NCBI GenBank assembly: GCA_964482235.1
Contig: CAYZWU010000047.1
Location: 1 to 42,323 of the forward strand
Direction of reading: 5' to 3'
From: CAYZWU01 sp964482235
GTDB lineage: Bacteria; Planctomycetota; B15-G4; CAYZWU01
Length of the DNA stretch: 42,323 nt
Shown here: in pieces, positions 7,405 through 16,918 of the stretch
Numbering within the stretch: position 1 is the stretch's first letter
Layout: every line of letters starts with the position of its first letter
Notes under the pieces: model-generated
Told to the model about the DNA's origin: nothing
Database searches by the model: none
What the model saw: the letters and a program-made list of their open reading frames with translations, nothing else
Translations under genes and position numbers: made by a program

Positions 7405-9030
7405 TCATGACTTGCCGTACCCTCCGCCGCCGGGCGTTTCAACCGAGATCGAATCCCCTGCCTCGAGAACCATGGAAAATTTCCCGGATTTCGGACGATA
7501 CTGGCCGTTCCTCTTCAGGCGGATCCGGCAGACAGCACCTCTTCCCCCGCCTTTCAGACCGTACGGTCCTGTTCGCGTCCTGTCGGCGATGATGGAGAGC
7601 TCACCCCTCACCACGACCTTCAAGTCTCGGACGATGCCGTCCCCGCCGGGCCAGCGGCCTTTTCCGCCCGAGTTCTTTCTCAGCGCGAGCCTCTCCACAC
7701 GGACAGGGCACGCCGGTTCGAGAGCCTCGATCGGCGTGTTCATCGTGTTCGTCATGTGGCACTGAACGGCCGACGCCCCCCCGGTTCCCTTGGAGCCCCC
7801 CGCGCCGCCTGCGACGGTTTCGTAATAGGCGAAGGGATCGCCGTTCTCGTTCAGGCCCCCGAAGGAGATGTTGCACATCGTCCCTGCCGAAGCGGCCGGA
7901 ATCGTCTCGGGCAAGGCCTGGGACAGGGCTCCCAGGAGCGTGTCCACGATCCTCTGGGAAGTTTCCACGTTTCCTCCGGCCACGGCTGCGGGGAACCGCG
8001 CGTCGACGACCGAGCCGGGCGGGACAATCACGCGCACCGGCCGCATGGCGCCCCAGTTGGCCGGGGCCTCGCCGGGAGCGAGGGTGCGGAGAACGTAGAA
8101 CACGGCCGAAAGGGTGACGGCCAGGTTGGCGTTGAGCGGCCCCTGCACCTGGTTCGAGGTACCGGTGAAATCGACCACGAGCCGCGAGCCCTTCTTCCGG
8201 AGGCAGGCGCAGATCCTCACCGGCCCGGAACCGAAACCGTCGTCGTCGAGAGCATCAACGAACCGGTAGGTCCCGTCGGGGATATCGCGGAGCACCTGCT
8301 CCATCAGGTAGGCGGCGTGATCCTTCAGGGCCTGCGATGCAGCCTGGAGCGTGGCTCCCCCGTACCGGTCGGCCAGCGCCTTCAGCCTTCTGGCTCCCAG
8401 GTCGCAGGAGGCGAGCTGAGCCTTGAAGTCGCCGAGCCGCTCGACGGGCGTACGGACCTGGTTCAGGATCAGATCGATAAGATCCTGCTGCATCGCTCCC
8501 TTCTTCACGATCTTGAGGGGCGGAATGCGGACTCCTTCCTGAAAGATCGACACGGCCGGCCCCATGGAGCCCGGAGTCATGCCCCCCACATCGGCATGAT
8601 GCGCGCGGGTGGCCGTGTAGAAGTCGGGAGATCTGCCGCTTGATGAGAGAAAAACAGGCGCCACCATGGTGATGTCGGGCAGATGGGTGCCTCCGGCAAA
8701 GGGATCGTTGAGGATCGCCACGTCTCCCGGCTCGAGGACGAGCGAGTCCAGCACGGCCTTCACGGAGAGAGGGGTGGATCCGAGGTGCACGGGGATGTGG
8801 GCGGCCAGGGAGGTCATCTCCCCCTGCGAATCGAAGAGGGCACAGGAGAAATCGCGGCGCTCCTTGATGTTCGGCGAGAAGGAGGACCGCATGAGCGCGA
8901 CCCCCATCTCCTCGGCCACGGAGGAGAAGAGGCTGTCGAACACCATCAGCTCCTCAGGTCCCGGTCGGCGAGCAGCCCGCCCGCCCCCTTTCAGGCGTTT
9001 CTTTCCGGAACCTCCTCTGGATCTCTTCAA
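7405..9030 (-). CDS. Hydantoinase B / oxoprolinase-family protein (HyuB-like)
   Basis: The HyuB family forms the B subunit of N-methylhydantoinase/5-oxoprolinase/acetone-carboxylase-type complexes that use ATP with a HyuA partner. 541 residues from a TTG at 9030 that has GAGGGG nine bases upstream; an in-frame ATG at 9084 overlaps purQ and has no such site. Family landmarks: AEEMGVALMRSSFSPNIKER, DFSCALFD, LNDPFAGGTHLPD, HHADVGG and C-terminal ETPGGGGYG. The N-terminal 25 residues are Arg/Lys/Gly-rich and lack homology. No hyuA partner is in the window. It follows purQ by 13 bases, so it is co-transcribed with purine genes. Its substrate cannot be told from sequence. Confidence 0.88.
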   Translation of the reverse strand: MKRSRGGSGKKRLKGGGRAARRPGPEELMVFDSLFSSVAEEMGVALMRSSFSPNIKERRDFSCALFDSQGEMTSLAAHIPVHLGSTPLSVKAVLDSLVLEPGDVAILNDPFAGGTHLPDITMVAPVFLSSSGRSPDFYTATRAHHADVGGMTPGSMGPAVSIFQEGVRIPPLKIVKKGAMQQDLIDLILNQVRTPVERLGDFKAQLASCDLGARRLKALADRYGGATLQAASQALKDHAAYLMEQVLRDIPDGTYRFVDALDDDGFGSGPVRICACLRKKGSRLVVDFTGTSNQVQGPLNANLAVTLSAVFYVLRTLAPGEAPANWGAMRPVRVIVPPGSVVDARFPAAVAGGNVETSQRIVDTLLGALSQALPETIPAASAGTMCNISFGGLNENGDPFAYYETVAGGAGGSKGTGGASAVQCHMTNTMNTPIEALEPACPVRVERLALRKNSGGKGRWPGGDGIVRDLKVVVRGELSIIADRTRTGPYGLKGGGRGAVCRIRLKRNGQYRPKSGKFSMVLEAGDSISVETPGGGGYGKS

Positions 9031-9043
9031 GACACTCTTCCCC

Positions 9044-9865
9044 TCAAGTTGCGCAGCCCTGGCCGGCCAGGAATTCCACCGCATTGCGAAAGAACTTCAT
9101 CCCGTAGCCTTCCTCGGGCAGCGCATCGTCGATCTCGAGGTCGGGCCACTGCGGATGATTCAGCGGGGACCAGAACGCCTCGGGATGAGGCATGAGGCCG
9201 AAGATCCTGCCCGTGGGATCGCAGACACCGGCCACCGAGGCAAGCGAACCGTTGGGATTGTGGGGAAACTCCATCGTCGGTTCGTCCGTTGCCGGATCGA
9301 CGTAGCGCAGCGTCAGAAGACCCAGCTCATCCATGGATCGGAGGAGATCCTCGTCGCGCATGAAGAACTTCCCCTCGCCGTGGCGGATCGGCAGGTCGAT
9401 TGTCTCGATACCGCGCGTGAAGATGCAGGGCGACCGGCCGTCGACGGAGACACGGACCCAGTCGTTCCGGAACACTCCCGAATCGTTGGCGGCCAGCGTG
9501 AACCGCTGCGAGGCATAATCGCCGTCCAGGCCGGGCAGGATCCCCAGCTTCGCCATGGTCTGGAATCCGTTGCAGATCCCGATCATCAGGTTGCCCTTCT
9601 CGATGAACTCCCGGAGCTGGTCGGCAAGCTTGAACTTCAGGCGATTGGCGTAGACCTTGCCGGCGGCGATGTGGTCGCCGAAGGAGAATCCGCCGATCAG
9701 GGCCACCAGGCTGAACTCGCTCAACGAGCGCTTTCCCGCGATGATGTCGTTGAGGTGAACGAGATCGACAGACGCACCGGCCCGCTTCAGGGCATGGGCC
9801 GTCTCCGCCTCGCAGTTGAGTCCGAATCCGGTGATGACGAGGGACCTCACATCCCTTTGAGCCAC
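9044..9865 (-). CDS. purQ: Phosphoribosylformylglycinamidine synthase subunit PurQ (glutaminase)
   Basis: Class I glutamine amidotransferase that supplies ammonia to PurL in step four of purine synthesis. 273 residues from the GTG at 9865, chosen because GGAGG lies seven bases upstream and because the frame then starts right at the family N-terminus; the open frame extends back to 9922 inside purL. Nucleophile Cys98 in GICNGFQ and His227/Glu229 in MPHPEAFW complete the triad. The GTG lies 2 bases past the purL TAA, so the pair is coupled. Confidence 0.94.
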   Translation of the reverse strand: MAQRDVRSLVITGFGLNCEAETAHALKRAGASVDLVHLNDIIAGKRSLSEFSLVALIGGFSFGDHIAAGKVYANRLKFKLADQLREFIEKGNLMIGICNGFQTMAKLGILPGLDGDYASQRFTLAANDSGVFRNDWVRVSVDGRSPCIFTRGIETIDLPIRHGEGKFFMRDEDLLRSMDELGLLTLRYVDPATDEPTMEFPHNPNGSLASVAGVCDPTGRIFGLMPHPEAFWSPLNHPQWPDLEIDDALPEEGYGMKFFRNAVEFLAGQGCAT

Positions 9866-9867
9866 GC

Positions 9868-12858
9868 TTAGACCTCCTCGAGAACCTTTTTCCAGGCTCT
9901 CTTCAGTTCGAGAACATCGCAATCCAACACCCTGTCCCCCTCGAGCCCCGTCGCCTGGATCCGGCAGCCGGCAACGACCTCGCCCACCGCGGCAAAGGCC
10001 GTTCCGCCCATCATCTCCTCGAACCGCTCCTGCCTGTCCGGAGCCACGGTGACGATGAACCGGGAGTTCGTTTCCGAGAAGAGGAGCGCCGCGTCGCCGT
10101 CCACCTTCTCCCGAGGCACCCGGCCGAGATCGACCTCGACCCCCAGCTCGCCCCCCATGCCCCCCAGGGCGAAGCCCACGGCCAGGCCGCCGAGAGCCGG
10201 TGTATGGACCGAGCGGACCAGCCGCTCGCGGATCGCTCCGTTGAGCGCGCAGTAGAGAAGGAGAGCGGAACGGGGCTCGACACGCGGCGGCTTGCCTTCC
10301 CGGATCGTCTCCCGGCCGTCCCGCGCGCCGATCATGGCGAGATACTCCGAACCGCCGAGCTCGTTACGCGTGACGCCCAGCACGTAGACCAGGTCGCCCG
10401 GCCGCTTGAACTCCGGGGTGACGGCACAGCTCACGTCGATGATCTTCCCCACGGCGGAGAAGAGTAGGGTCGGCGGGATGGAGATCTTCACCCCGCCGCG
10501 CACCGAGTCGTTCTTCATCGAGTCCTTTCCCGAGATGCATGGAACGCCGAAAGCGCGCGTCGTGTCCGACAGGCCGCGGCACGCCCGGACCAGCTGGGCG
10601 AGCTTGTGCTTTCCATCGGGCGTCTTCTCCGATTGAACGGGATCGGGCCAGCAGAAGTTGTCGAGCCCCGCCACGCTGCCCGGCTCGCCGCCGGCAGCCA
10701 CGATGCGCCGCATTGCCAGATCGACGACCGAGGCGGCCATGGCATAGGTGTCCACGTCGGAAAGACGGGGATTGATCCCCTCGGCCAGGACAACGCCCTC
10801 CCTGGATCCGGGCTCCACCATCATCACCGTGGCGTCCGAGGGGATGTCGCGCTTCCTCCCCACGAAGGGTTTGACCACGGACAGGGCTTTCACCTCGTGA
10901 TCATACTGCCGCGACTTCTTCTCCCTGGAGCAGACGTTGAGCCGGCGAATCAGGTCCTTCAGGTCGGCGCCCAGGCGGCCGCTCTTTCCGAGAAGCGGTT
11001 TCTCCCTGGCAGGAGGATTCCATTCCGCCTCCAGCTCCATCAGGGGGCAGCCCTCGTGGAGGAACTCCATGTCGATGTACGCCACGGTCCTGTCGCCGTA
11101 CCGCACGTGGAACCGGCCCGTGTCGGTGAACTCGCCGAGATCGACGGCTTCCACATCGCGCGCCGCGGCCAGTTCGAGAAAGGCGTCGATCCTGTCGGGC
11201 GGCACGGCCATGGTCATCCGTTCCTGGGCCTCGGACAGGAGGATCTCCCAGGGCTGCAGCCCGGCGTACTTGAGAGGCGCCCGCTTCAGGTCCATGTCGC
11301 AGCCGCCCGAGAGGCATCCCATCTCGCCGACGCTGGACGAGAGCCCGCCGGCACCGTTGTCCGTGATCGACGTGTAGAGCCCCAGGTCGCGGGCCTCGAG
11401 CAGGAAATCGGTCATCTTCTTCTGGGTGAAGGCGTCGCCGATCTGCACCGCCTGGGAGGGCGACTCGGCGCGGAGCTCCTCGCTGGAGAAGGTGGCGCCG
11501 TGAATTCCGTCCTTGCCCACCCTGCCGCCGGCCATGACGATGCGGTCCCCCGGCTTCACCTTCTTGACATGCGCCGGCTCGCCGCAGACCTCGTGCGGCA
11601 TGAGCCCGAGGGTGCCGCAGTAGACGAGAGGCTTACCCACGTATCGCTCGTCGAACCATTCGAAGCCGCGGGCGTAGGGGATGCCGCTCTGGTTGCCGCC
11701 GTCGATCACACCGTGATGCACGCCGTCGCGGATGCGGCGGGGATGAAGCAGGCCCTCGGGTATCGGCTTTTCGAAGAAAGGCGAACCGAGGCAGTATCCC
11801 CACACGTTGGCCAGCAGGGCGGCGCCGCGGCCCGTGCCGAAGGGGTCGCGGTTCACGCCCACGATGCCCGTGATAGCTCCGCCGTAGGGATCGAGAGCCG
11901 AGGGAGAGTTGTGCGTCTCGACCTTGTAGACGACGTTCCATCGCTCGTTGAACCGAACCACGCCCGCGTTGTCGTGAAACACCGAGACGAGGAGATCGGA
12001 CCGCTTCCCGATCTCCTCCGTGGCCGCCTTGATGTAGGTCTTGAAGATGGACCGGATCGTCTCCTCGGGGCGGCCGGGCTCGCTGTACCGGATCACGGCA
12101 TTGAAGATCTTGTGCTTGCAGTGCTCGGACCATGTCTGGGCCAGGGCTTCGAGCTCCGCGTCGGTGGGCGAGGCCTCGAGACCGAGCTGCCGCCGCTCCT
12201 CGAGATAGCTCGCCCCCTTGAAGTGGTCCCGGATCGCCCGCATCTCCTCGACGCTGAGCGAGAGGATCCCCTCCCGGCTGATCCTCTCGAGGTCGCTGTC
12301 GCTTCCCGCAAGATCGACCACGGCCACCTTCGCGCCGCCCGACCTCTCCATCACGGGGAGAGAAAAGTCGGGTCCGGCGCTCTCCCACTCCTGGCGCGAC
12401 TCGACGCGAACGGTGTGAATCAGCGGATTGGCCACGATGCCGAGGGCGACCTTCTTCACATCCTCCTTCCCCAGGCCTTTGGCGGTCAGGAAAAAGACCC
12501 TCTCGGTGAAGACATCGGCATCGGCGCCGAGGGAGCGTCCCAGGATATCCTCGGCGGCCACGAGGGCCGTGCGCCCCACGTTGTCCGTCACACCGGGCTT
12601 GAAGCCCACGGTGACAGCCCAGTCGAAGGGGCCGGGATCGCGGCGGTCGAGCGCCGCGTCCTGGGTGACCGGATCCACGAGCTCGTCACGAATCCGCTCC
12701 GCCTCGCCGGAAGCGAGGTCGGCCTTGATCTTGAACACCGTGGCGGTCCGGGCTCCCTCGAGAGGGAGGCCGAACACCTTTTCCGCGCTCTCGCAAAGGT
12801 CGTTTCCCATGGGATCGATCACGCTGTTCAGCATGCCGATCTCTATGCGGGTGATCAC
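9868..12858 (-). CDS. purL: Phosphoribosylformylglycinamidine synthase, PurS-PurL fusion
   Basis: Makes FGAM from FGAR, ATP and PurQ-derived ammonia. 996 residues from the GTG at 12858 (GGGAG nine bases upstream); an ATG at 12906 is possible but adds 16 unlike residues. The N-terminus carries two PurS-like repeats (about 1-72 and 80-160), then the linker and the ATP-grasp-like AIRS-type halves. The catalytic segment WSEHCKHKIF, the GGxQSGIPYARG-like region and GISGKDSMKND-type segment are visible. Size lies between a separate PurL (about 740) and the E. coli all-in-one enzyme (1295); PurQ is separate. This is the PurSL arrangement seen in several deep lineages. Head of the purL-purQ-hyuB run. 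Confidence 0.94.
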   Translation of the reverse strand: MITRIEIGMLNSVIDPMGNDLCESAEKVFGLPLEGARTATVFKIKADLASGEAERIRDELVDPVTQDAALDRRDPGPFDWAVTVGFKPGVTDNVGRTALVAAEDILGRSLGADADVFTERVFFLTAKGLGKEDVKKVALGIVANPLIHTVRVESRQEWESAGPDFSLPVMERSGGAKVAVVDLAGSDSDLERISREGILSLSVEEMRAIRDHFKGASYLEERRQLGLEASPTDAELEALAQTWSEHCKHKIFNAVIRYSEPGRPEETIRSIFKTYIKAATEEIGKRSDLLVSVFHDNAGVVRFNERWNVVYKVETHNSPSALDPYGGAITGIVGVNRDPFGTGRGAALLANVWGYCLGSPFFEKPIPEGLLHPRRIRDGVHHGVIDGGNQSGIPYARGFEWFDERYVGKPLVYCGTLGLMPHEVCGEPAHVKKVKPGDRIVMAGGRVGKDGIHGATFSSEELRAESPSQAVQIGDAFTQKKMTDFLLEARDLGLYTSITDNGAGGLSSSVGEMGCLSGGCDMDLKRAPLKYAGLQPWEILLSEAQERMTMAVPPDRIDAFLELAAARDVEAVDLGEFTDTGRFHVRYGDRTVAYIDMEFLHEGCPLMELEAEWNPPAREKPLLGKSGRLGADLKDLIRRLNVCSREKKSRQYDHEVKALSVVKPFVGRKRDIPSDATVMMVEPGSREGVVLAEGINPRLSDVDTYAMAASVVDLAMRRIVAAGGEPGSVAGLDNFCWPDPVQSEKTPDGKHKLAQLVRACRGLSDTTRAFGVPCISGKDSMKNDSVRGGVKISIPPTLLFSAVGKIIDVSCAVTPEFKRPGDLVYVLGVTRNELGGSEYLAMIGARDGRETIREGKPPRVEPRSALLLYCALNGAIRERLVRSVHTPALGGLAVGFALGGMGGELGVEVDLGRVPREKVDGDAALLFSETNSRFIVTVAPDRQERFEEMMGGTAFAAVGEVVAGCRIQATGLEGDRVLDCDVLELKRAWKKVLEEV

Positions 12859-13077
12859 AGTCTGGCTCTCCCAACCGCTGGTTTTCGAGGGAAAGTGGTC
12901 TTCCATTTCCAGGAAAATGTCATTATGTCGGAAAGCAGGGCCCGTGGCAACAACCCGTCGGATCGGGTTGCGGTTTTCAATAGAGCGCCGCTTTCATAGC
13001 GAGCTGCAGTGTGCCATACTGAAGAAGACTTTGAAACACCCGGGCCGCGGCGGTCCGGAAGGAGGAGAGGCAAAGAG
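12859..13077. promoter_or_regulatory. Divergent purL / glycosyltransferase intergenic region
   Basis: About 220 bases that must hold promoters for both directions. A perfect 7-bp dyad CAACCCG-6 nt-CGGGTTG (12951-12970), followed on the plus strand by CGGTTTTC, is the only clear structure. It could be an operator or a leader hairpin for purL. No convincing -35/-10 pair was recognised. Confidence 0.35.
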
Positions 13078-15201
13078 GTGAAAAGCAACCTGCTCTGGTT
13101 CTGTCTCATTGCAGGCCTGGCGCTGGTGATCCGTCTCGTCTATCTCGTCGAGCTCGAGGACAGTCCCTTCTTCGCCCATCCGACGATGGATGAGCAGGTG
13201 CATCACGAGTGGGCCGCCCTCTTCGCCGAGGGCAAGGAATGGTCGGTGGACCGCGAGACGGGCGAGGAGCTTCCCTATTTCCGCGCGCCCCTCTACATCT
13301 GGTTCCTCGGGACGGTCTACAAGATCTTCGGGCAGGATTTCTTCATCCCACGGCTGATCCAGTCGATTCTGGGCGCTCTCGGATGCGGCCTCGTCTTCCT
13401 GCTCGGCTCGAGGCTGTTCGGGCGCGGTGTGGGCATCGCCTCCGGAGTTGTCGCAGCCCTCTACTGGATCATGGTCTACTTCGACTGCGAGCTTCTCATC
13501 GTTCCGCTCATCGTGTTTCTCGACATCCTCTTCATCCTTCTCCTCGTGCTGGCCGGAGAGAAGAAGTCGACAGGCCTGATCGCCCTTTCCGGTTTCGTGC
13601 TGGGGCTGTCGGCCCTGGCCAGGCCTAACGTGCTTCTCTTCGCACCGGCAGCCCTGTTCTGGCTCGTCTGGGCTCTGCGCCGAGACGGCCGCGACATCGG
13701 CACCATCGTCCTGCGCGGCCTGGTCTTCTTCCTCTTCACCTGCCTGCCGATCCTACCCGTCACGGTGCGCAACTACGCAGTGGGGAACGACACTGTGCTC
13801 GTTGCCTCGCAGGGCGGCGTGAACTTCTACATCGGCAACAATCCCTGGACCGACGGCGTCACGGCGGTCGTGCCCGGCACCCGTCCCGACTGGTGGGGCG
13901 GCTACGACGACACGCGGGCCATGGCGGAGCGCGCCCTGGGGCACAAGCCGAAGCCGTCGGAGGTCTCGGACTACTTCTTCGACCTCTCCTTCGAGTTCTT
14001 TCGCGAGGAGCCGGCCAAGGCCCTCTGCATAATGGGGTACAAGCTCCGGTACTTCTTCTGCCGCCAGGAGTTCGCCAACAACAAGTGCATCTACACCTTC
14101 ACCGAGGAGTTCACGCCCATCATGAAGTGGCTGGTGATCGGCTTCTGGATCGTGGCGCCCCTCGGCCTGCTGGGGATCCTTCTCGCCATGAGGCGGGCTT
14201 TCGATCTCTTCCCGCTCTGGGGATTCGTGGCGGTCTACACCCTCTCGATCGTGCTCTTCTTCATCACGGCCCGTTACCGCGTCCCGATCGTCCCGTTCCT
14301 GATCATCTACGCCTGCTTTGCGATCAGGTGGTTCGGGGAAAAGATCCGCTCCCGTGCGTTCCTTCCCCTCGTCCCGGCGACCGTCGCTCTCGCCGGACTC
14401 TTCGTCCTGGTGATCCATGTCCCGGGATTCGGCGGAATCCACAAGAACACGGAGGAGGCGTTCTTCCAGATCGGCATCGAGCTCGGGAAGCGCGGCGAGC
14501 AAGACGACGCCCTTCGTTATCTCGACAGGGCGCAGCAGGCCGCCTCGGCCGTGCAGGAGAAGGAGACAACGAGGAAGCACAGGGAGCTGGCAATCCGGAT
14601 CGAGTGCAACGTCCTGTACGAGAAGGGAAAGATCTTCGAGGAGCAGGAGAAGTGGGAGGAAGCGGCCGCGGCTTTCGGTTCGGCCATCCCGAAGATGCCG
14701 CCTCTCTCGCCGCCCCTTGCCGAGCTCCACGAGCGGACTGCCGCGGCGCTCATGCATCTGGACAACACCCTCGAGGCGGAGCGGCACAGGAGCGAGGCGC
14801 AGATCATCATGTACGGCAGCGGTGCCGCCACATTCCTCAACATGGCGGAGCAGCAGCTCGCAGAGGGAAGAAGGCAGGAGGCACTCCTCTACCTCGACAG
14901 GGCGCTCCAGGGAGCCGAGCTGGTCCTGGGCTCGGACACCTCCTCGCAAAACAAGAAACAGGCCTCGCAAATTCTCTGCAGCGTGCTGCGCAGGAAAGCG
15001 TCGATCCTCGACACGATGCAGCGATGGAACGAGGCGGCTGCGGCCTGCGAGCAGGCCCTGCCCCTGATCGGCGACCCCGGGGAGAAGTCAGCTCTCCACG
15101 GCATGCTCGCCGACATCCTCGACAAGATGGGAATGAAGGAGGAGGCGGATCGCCACCGCCGGGAGTCGCGGAAGACAAGATCCTCGGCAACGCCTCGATA
15201 A
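13078..15201 (+). CDS. Membrane glycosyltransferase (GT39/ArnT-like) with C-terminal TPR domain
   Basis: Predicted inner-membrane C-type glycosyltransferase that uses polyprenyl-phosphate sugar donors. 707 residues from the GTG at 13078, preceded by GGAGGAGAGG; earlier codons add an Arg-rich stretch unlike a start. About ten hydrophobic helices occupy residues 1-450, with the expected Asp-Glu pair (D38-E39, first outer loop) and YFRAPLYIWFL (67-77). From about 458 to the end (outside, by topology inference) lie TPR-like helical repeats (GIELGKRGEQDDALRYLDRA, NMAEQQLAEGRRQEALLYL, etc.). The architecture recalls eukaryotic TMTC O-mannosyltransferases. Acceptor unknown. Converges with a lipoprotein gene 28 bases away. 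Confidence 0.85.
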   Translation: MKSNLLWFCLIAGLALVIRLVYLVELEDSPFFAHPTMDEQVHHEWAALFAEGKEWSVDRETGEELPYFRAPLYIWFLGTVYKIFGQDFFIPRLIQSILGALGCGLVFLLGSRLFGRGVGIASGVVAALYWIMVYFDCELLIVPLIVFLDILFILLLVLAGEKKSTGLIALSGFVLGLSALARPNVLLFAPAALFWLVWALRRDGRDIGTIVLRGLVFFLFTCLPILPVTVRNYAVGNDTVLVASQGGVNFYIGNNPWTDGVTAVVPGTRPDWWGGYDDTRAMAERALGHKPKPSEVSDYFFDLSFEFFREEPAKALCIMGYKLRYFFCRQEFANNKCIYTFTEEFTPIMKWLVIGFWIVAPLGLLGILLAMRRAFDLFPLWGFVAVYTLSIVLFFITARYRVPIVPFLIIYACFAIRWFGEKIRSRAFLPLVPATVALAGLFVLVIHVPGFGGIHKNTEEAFFQIGIELGKRGEQDDALRYLDRAQQAASAVQEKETTRKHRELAIRIECNVLYEKGKIFEEQEKWEEAAAAFGSAIPKMPPLSPPLAELHERTAAALMHLDNTLEAERHRSEAQIIMYGSGAATFLNMAEQQLAEGRRQEALLYLDRALQGAELVLGSDTSSQNKKQASQILCSVLRRKASILDTMQRWNEAAAACEQALPLIGDPGEKSALHGMLADILDKMGMKEEADRHRRESRKTRSSATPR

Positions 15202-15228
15202 GGACCATCATTCCAGGCCGACGGCGCC

Positions 15229-15843
15229 CTACTTCCTGGTGTCCTTCTTCTTTCGAATCCTGAGGACAGGCTTGGACTTCTCCGCATCGCCTTTCCAGTC
15301 GAATCCGGAGCCGCCGCTCTCATCGTCGTCGTCCAGATCCTCCTCGAACAGCTCGTCCGTCAGGCTGTCGAGCAGGTGCGTGATGATCTCCTCGGCCAGA
15401 TCGAAGAACTCGGCCGCCAGCGCCGCTTCGAGCTTGTTGATGAACCTCTGCCAGCTGTCGATTCCCACGAAGTCGATGCGCACCGTGACGCGCTTGCCCG
15501 CCCGCAGTTCCAGGTCCTCCTTGACGATCTTTCTTCCCTTGAGATAGATCTTCAGAAGATACTCTCCGGGCACGAGCCCGTCGAAGACAAGCGGGCCGCT
15601 CTCCTCGGTGGTCGCGATGCGGACGTCCATCGCCCTGCCGCGCCGCTCCGGAAACAGACCGACGTCCAGTCCGGGTACGACCAGCTTCTCCCCATCGGCG
15701 TCCACGTAGAAGGGGAACACCTTGACCGAGGCGATATTCCCCGCCTGGTCGTGGACACGCTGGCTCACGTTGCTGCAGCCCGCGACCGTGAAACAGAAGG
15801 GCAGGACAAGACAGAGCAGAGGAACAGCCGCCTTCTTCATCAT
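15229..15843 (-). CDS. Lipoprotein with PEGA/carboxypeptidase-regulatory-like beta domain and acidic tail
   Basis: 204 residues from the ATG at 15843 (GGAG, then ACCG, before it). The signal MMKKAAVPLLCLVLPF ... VAGC gives a lipobox with Cys23, so it is probably anchored in the envelope. The middle (about 100-145; SGPLVFDGLVPGEYLLKIYL) has the look of a small immunoglobulin/transthyretin-like beta domain. The C-terminus has an acidic run (EEDLDDDDES) then a Lys/Arg-rich end. The longer open frame upstream overlaps panB antiparallel-phase sequence and is ignored. 50 bases after panB, so probably its operon partner. No specific function recognised. Confidence 0.75.
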   Translation of the reverse strand: MMKKAAVPLLCLVLPFCFTVAGCSNVSQRVHDQAGNIASVKVFPFYVDADGEKLVVPGLDVGLFPERRGRAMDVRIATTEESGPLVFDGLVPGEYLLKIYLKGRKIVKEDLELRAGKRVTVRIDFVGIDSWQRFINKLEAALAAEFFDLAEEIITHLLDSLTDELFEEDLDDDDESGGSGFDWKGDAEKSKPVLRIRKKKDTRK

Positions 15844-15893
15844 CGGTCTCCTGTCGGTTTTGAAAGGGGAGCCTCGATCTCCCTCGGAGCAGG

Positions 15894-16691
15894 TCAGAAG
15901 CTGTGTCCCTCGTCGGGATAGGCGCCATCCCTCACGTCGCGCGCGAAAGTCTCGATCGCTTCGCGGGCCACGGTGCCGATCTCGGCGTACTTCTTCACGA
16001 AGCTGGGGACGTGGCCCTCGTTGAGCCCGATCAGGTCGTGCAGGACCAGCACCTGGCCGTCGCAGTCGGGTCCCGCGCCGATCCCGATGGTCGGAATCCT
16101 CAGCTCCTCGGAGATGGTCTTCGCCAGGGAGGCCGGCGTGCACTCGAGAACGATGGAGAACGCGCCCGCCTTCTGAAGGATCTTGGCATCGTTGATCAGG
16201 CGCTCCTGCGCCTTCTCCTTCTTGCCCTGGATGCGGTATCCGCCGAACTGATGTACCGACTGGGGAGTGAGCCCGATGTGCCCCATCACCGGGATGCCCA
16301 CACTGGTGATCCGCGTCACCGTCTCGGCCATCACCGCCCCGCCTTCCAGCTTGACGGCCTCGGCGCCGCTCTCCTTCATGATCCGCCCCGCGTTGCGCAG
16401 GGCGTCCTCGGGAGAAACCTGGAACGACATGAACGGCATGTCCGCCACCACCATGGCGTTCTCCACGCCGCGGGCCACGATGCGCGTGTGATAGATGATC
16501 TCGTCCAGCGTCACCGAAAGAGTATTGGCGCCACCTTGAACCACGTTGCCAAGCGAATCTCCAACGAGGATCACATCCACGCCGGCCTTGTCCACGATAC
16601 GGGCGAAGGCGTAGTCGTACGCCGTGAGCATCGTGATCTTCTCGCCTTTCCGCTTCATGCTACGCAGCAGACGCCTGGTTACCTTGCTCAT
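15894..16691 (-). CDS. panB: 3-methyl-2-oxobutanoate hydroxymethyltransferase
   Basis: Ketopantoate hydroxymethyltransferase: adds a hydroxymethyl group from methylene-THF to alpha-ketoisovalerate, first step to pantothenate. 265 residues from the ATG at 16691 (GGGAG seven bases upstream). Motifs: TAYDYAFA, VGDSLGNVVQG, ADMPFMSF, VKLEGG, GHIGLTPQSVHQFGGYR, VLECTP and IGIGAGPDCDGQVLVLHD with the C-terminal dimer segment. Metal ligands of the DSL and DMP segments are present. panC/panD are not in this window. Confidence 0.95.
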   Translation of the reverse strand: MSKVTRRLLRSMKRKGEKITMLTAYDYAFARIVDKAGVDVILVGDSLGNVVQGGANTLSVTLDEIIYHTRIVARGVENAMVVADMPFMSFQVSPEDALRNAGRIMKESGAEAVKLEGGAVMAETVTRITSVGIPVMGHIGLTPQSVHQFGGYRIQGKKEKAQERLINDAKILQKAGAFSIVLECTPASLAKTISEELRIPTIGIGAGPDCDGQVLVLHDLIGLNEGHVPSFVKKYAEIGTVAREAIETFARDVRDGAYPDEGHSF

Positions 16692-16918
16692 CGATTCTCT
16701 CCCACAAATCACAGAAGCGTCATACCCTGGTCGATATAACGCTCCCGGTGCCCGGAGTCAAGCTCTCCCGATGGATGGAAATCGCGCACGAACTGCGGTA
16801 AAGTGAAGAACGCTCTTGAAAATGCCGCCGTGAAAGCGATGCTGGCGGCTTCAACGCCCGCCTGTGCGAAGCCGGGACAGGGCGGCTAAAAATCGTTAAA
16901 CTCCTGGGAGACAAGGTA

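Noticed and set aside
10606..12999. Long plus-strand open frame of 797 codons antisense to purL
   Set aside because: It is an opposite-strand shadow of a high-GC gene: no family motifs, no ribosome site, and purL on the other strand has complete catalytic motifs.
16692..16918. Possible T-box or other leader upstream of hisS
   Set aside because: Two small stems (GCCGCC/GGCGGC and CGGCTTC/GAAGCCG) exist, but no conserved T-box sequence or U-tract terminator was found.
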